Origin: DASPPM01 sp035604475
GTDB taxonomy: Bacteria; Pseudomonadota; Alphaproteobacteria; JACZXZ01
DNA length: 5,469 nt
Assembly (NCBI GenBank): GCA_035604475.1
Contig: DATNIJ010000266.1
Coordinates: 1 to 5,469 of the forward strand
Direction of reading: 5' to 3'
The notes beneath the pieces were generated by a model. That model ran no database searches. It was not told the origin of the DNA and saw only the letters and a list, made by a program, of their open reading frames with translations. This document shows, piece after piece, positions 4,854 to 5,469 of this stretch. The stretch's first letter is position 1. Each line of letters begins with the position of its first letter. The translations under genes and the position numbers were made by a program.

Positions 4854-5469
4854 ATGAACATCCTCGTGCTGCCGGGCGACGGCATCGGTCCAGAGATCAC
4901 GGCGGCGACCATGCGGGTGGTGGAGCGCGCCAACGCCGCCTTCGGCCTCGGCCTCGCGTTCGCCTATGCCGAGATCGGCCTCAAGGCACTCGAGCGCACG
5001 GGTACGACGCTGCCCGAGCCGGTGATGGCGGCGGCGCGCGCGGCCGACGGCATCATCCTGGGGCCTGTCTCGCACAACGACTATCCACCACGCGCAGAGG
5101 GCGGCATCAACGTCTCGGGCGAGCTGCGCGTCAAGCTCGATCTCTTCGCCAACATCCGCCCCAACCGCACGCGGCCGGGCATCGCCTCGAACGCGCGCAC
5201 GCCGATCGACCTGGTGATCGTGCGCGAGAACACCGAGGGCTTCTATGCGGACCGCAACATGTTTCTCGGCAGCGGCGAGTTCATGCCGACGGAGGACATG
5301 GCGCTGGCGGTGCGCAAGGTCACGGCCGCGGCCTCGAGCCGGATCGCGCGGGCCGCCTTCGAGCTCGCCCGCGAGCGCCGGCGCAAGGTGACGGCGGTGC
5401 ACAAGGCGAATGTGCTCAGAATCTCGGACGGGTTGTTCTTGCGCGAGGTGCGGAAGATCGCGGGCGAGT
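4854..5469 (+). CDS. Isocitrate/isopropylmalate dehydrogenase family protein, C-terminus cut by window edge
   Basis: The first 205 residues are visible; full family members are about 340-370, so about 40% is missing. These enzymes oxidise and then decarboxylate a 2-hydroxy acid (isocitrate, 3-isopropylmalate, homoisocitrate, tartrate/D-malate) with NAD(P)+ and Mg2+ or Mn2+. Landmarks: LPGDGIGPE (6-14), LRVKLDLFANIRP (91-103) with substrate-binding R92 and R102, VRENTEGFYAD (123-133) with R124 and catalytic Y131, and VHKANVL (182-188) with catalytic K184. In the specificity segment before LR, the Ser and Asn that mark E. coli isocitrate dehydrogenase (S-x-N-x-x-x-R) are replaced by N86 and S88. 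It is therefore probably not the housekeeping enzyme and may be a catabolic homologue of unassigned specificity. The cofactor-determining region lies beyond the window. It is the third plus-strand gene and is separated from the hydrolase by the palindromic repeat, so co-transcription is plausible but not shown. Confidence 0.9.
   Translation, partial: MNILVLPGDGIGPEITAATMRVVERANAAFGLGLAFAYAEIGLKALERTGTTLPEPVMAAARAADGIILGPVSHNDYPPRAEGGINVSGELRVKLDLFANIRPNRTRPGIASNARTPIDLVIVRENTEGFYADRNMFLGSGEFMPTEDMALAVRKVTAAASSRIARAAFELARERRRKVTAVHKANVLRISDGLFLREVRKIAGE

Noticed and set aside
4836..5402. Minus-strand open frame of 188 codons opposite the dehydrogenase
   Set aside because: The plus strand carries the uninterrupted IDH/IPMDH motifs; the antisense translation is His/Arg-rich and low in information.

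Overview
The window is high-GC bacterial chromosomal DNA. It carries five protein-coding genes on two divergent arms, and both ends cut through a gene. The organism is probably an alphaproteobacterium of the Bradyrhizobium/Rhodopseudomonas/Rhodospirillales kind. The reasons are the GC-rich coding style and two short palindromic intergenic repeats: one of the 'TCATTGCGAG...GAAGCAATCCAGG' type (4750-4832) and one of the 'CCGGCGAAAGCCGG' type (3713-3798). I associate both types with these genomes from memory; no search was run.

Minus-strand arm (2189 down to 1): a divergent HMG-CoA-lyase-like aldolase is followed after a single base by an MmgE/PrpD-family dehydratase, whose C-terminus lies beyond base 1. 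The pair looks like a translationally coupled operon.

Plus-strand arm (2314 to the end): a fumarase/aspartase-superfamily lyase of the 3-carboxymuconate-cycloisomerase-like branch, then an alpha/beta hydrolase with the full active-site set of fluoroacetate/haloacetate dehalogenases, then a beta-decarboxylating dehydrogenase of the isocitrate/isopropylmalate family that runs off the right edge. The gaps of 191 and 111 bp between these genes are largely filled by the two palindromic repeats. The 124-bp divergent spacer (2190-2313) contains two compact inverted repeats that could be operators.

Taken together this looks like a catabolic island for an organic acid. It encodes a hydrolase/dehalogenase, a dehydratase, an aldol-cleaving lyase, an elimination/addition lyase and an oxidative decarboxylase. 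No CoA ligase or transferase, transporter or regulator lies inside the window, and the substrate cannot be deduced. The most unusual feature is the HMG-CoA-lyase-like protein, which differs from classical HMG-CoA lyases at several active-site positions. There is no RNA gene, CRISPR array, transposase or phage gene, and no uncovered stretch longer than 300 bases.
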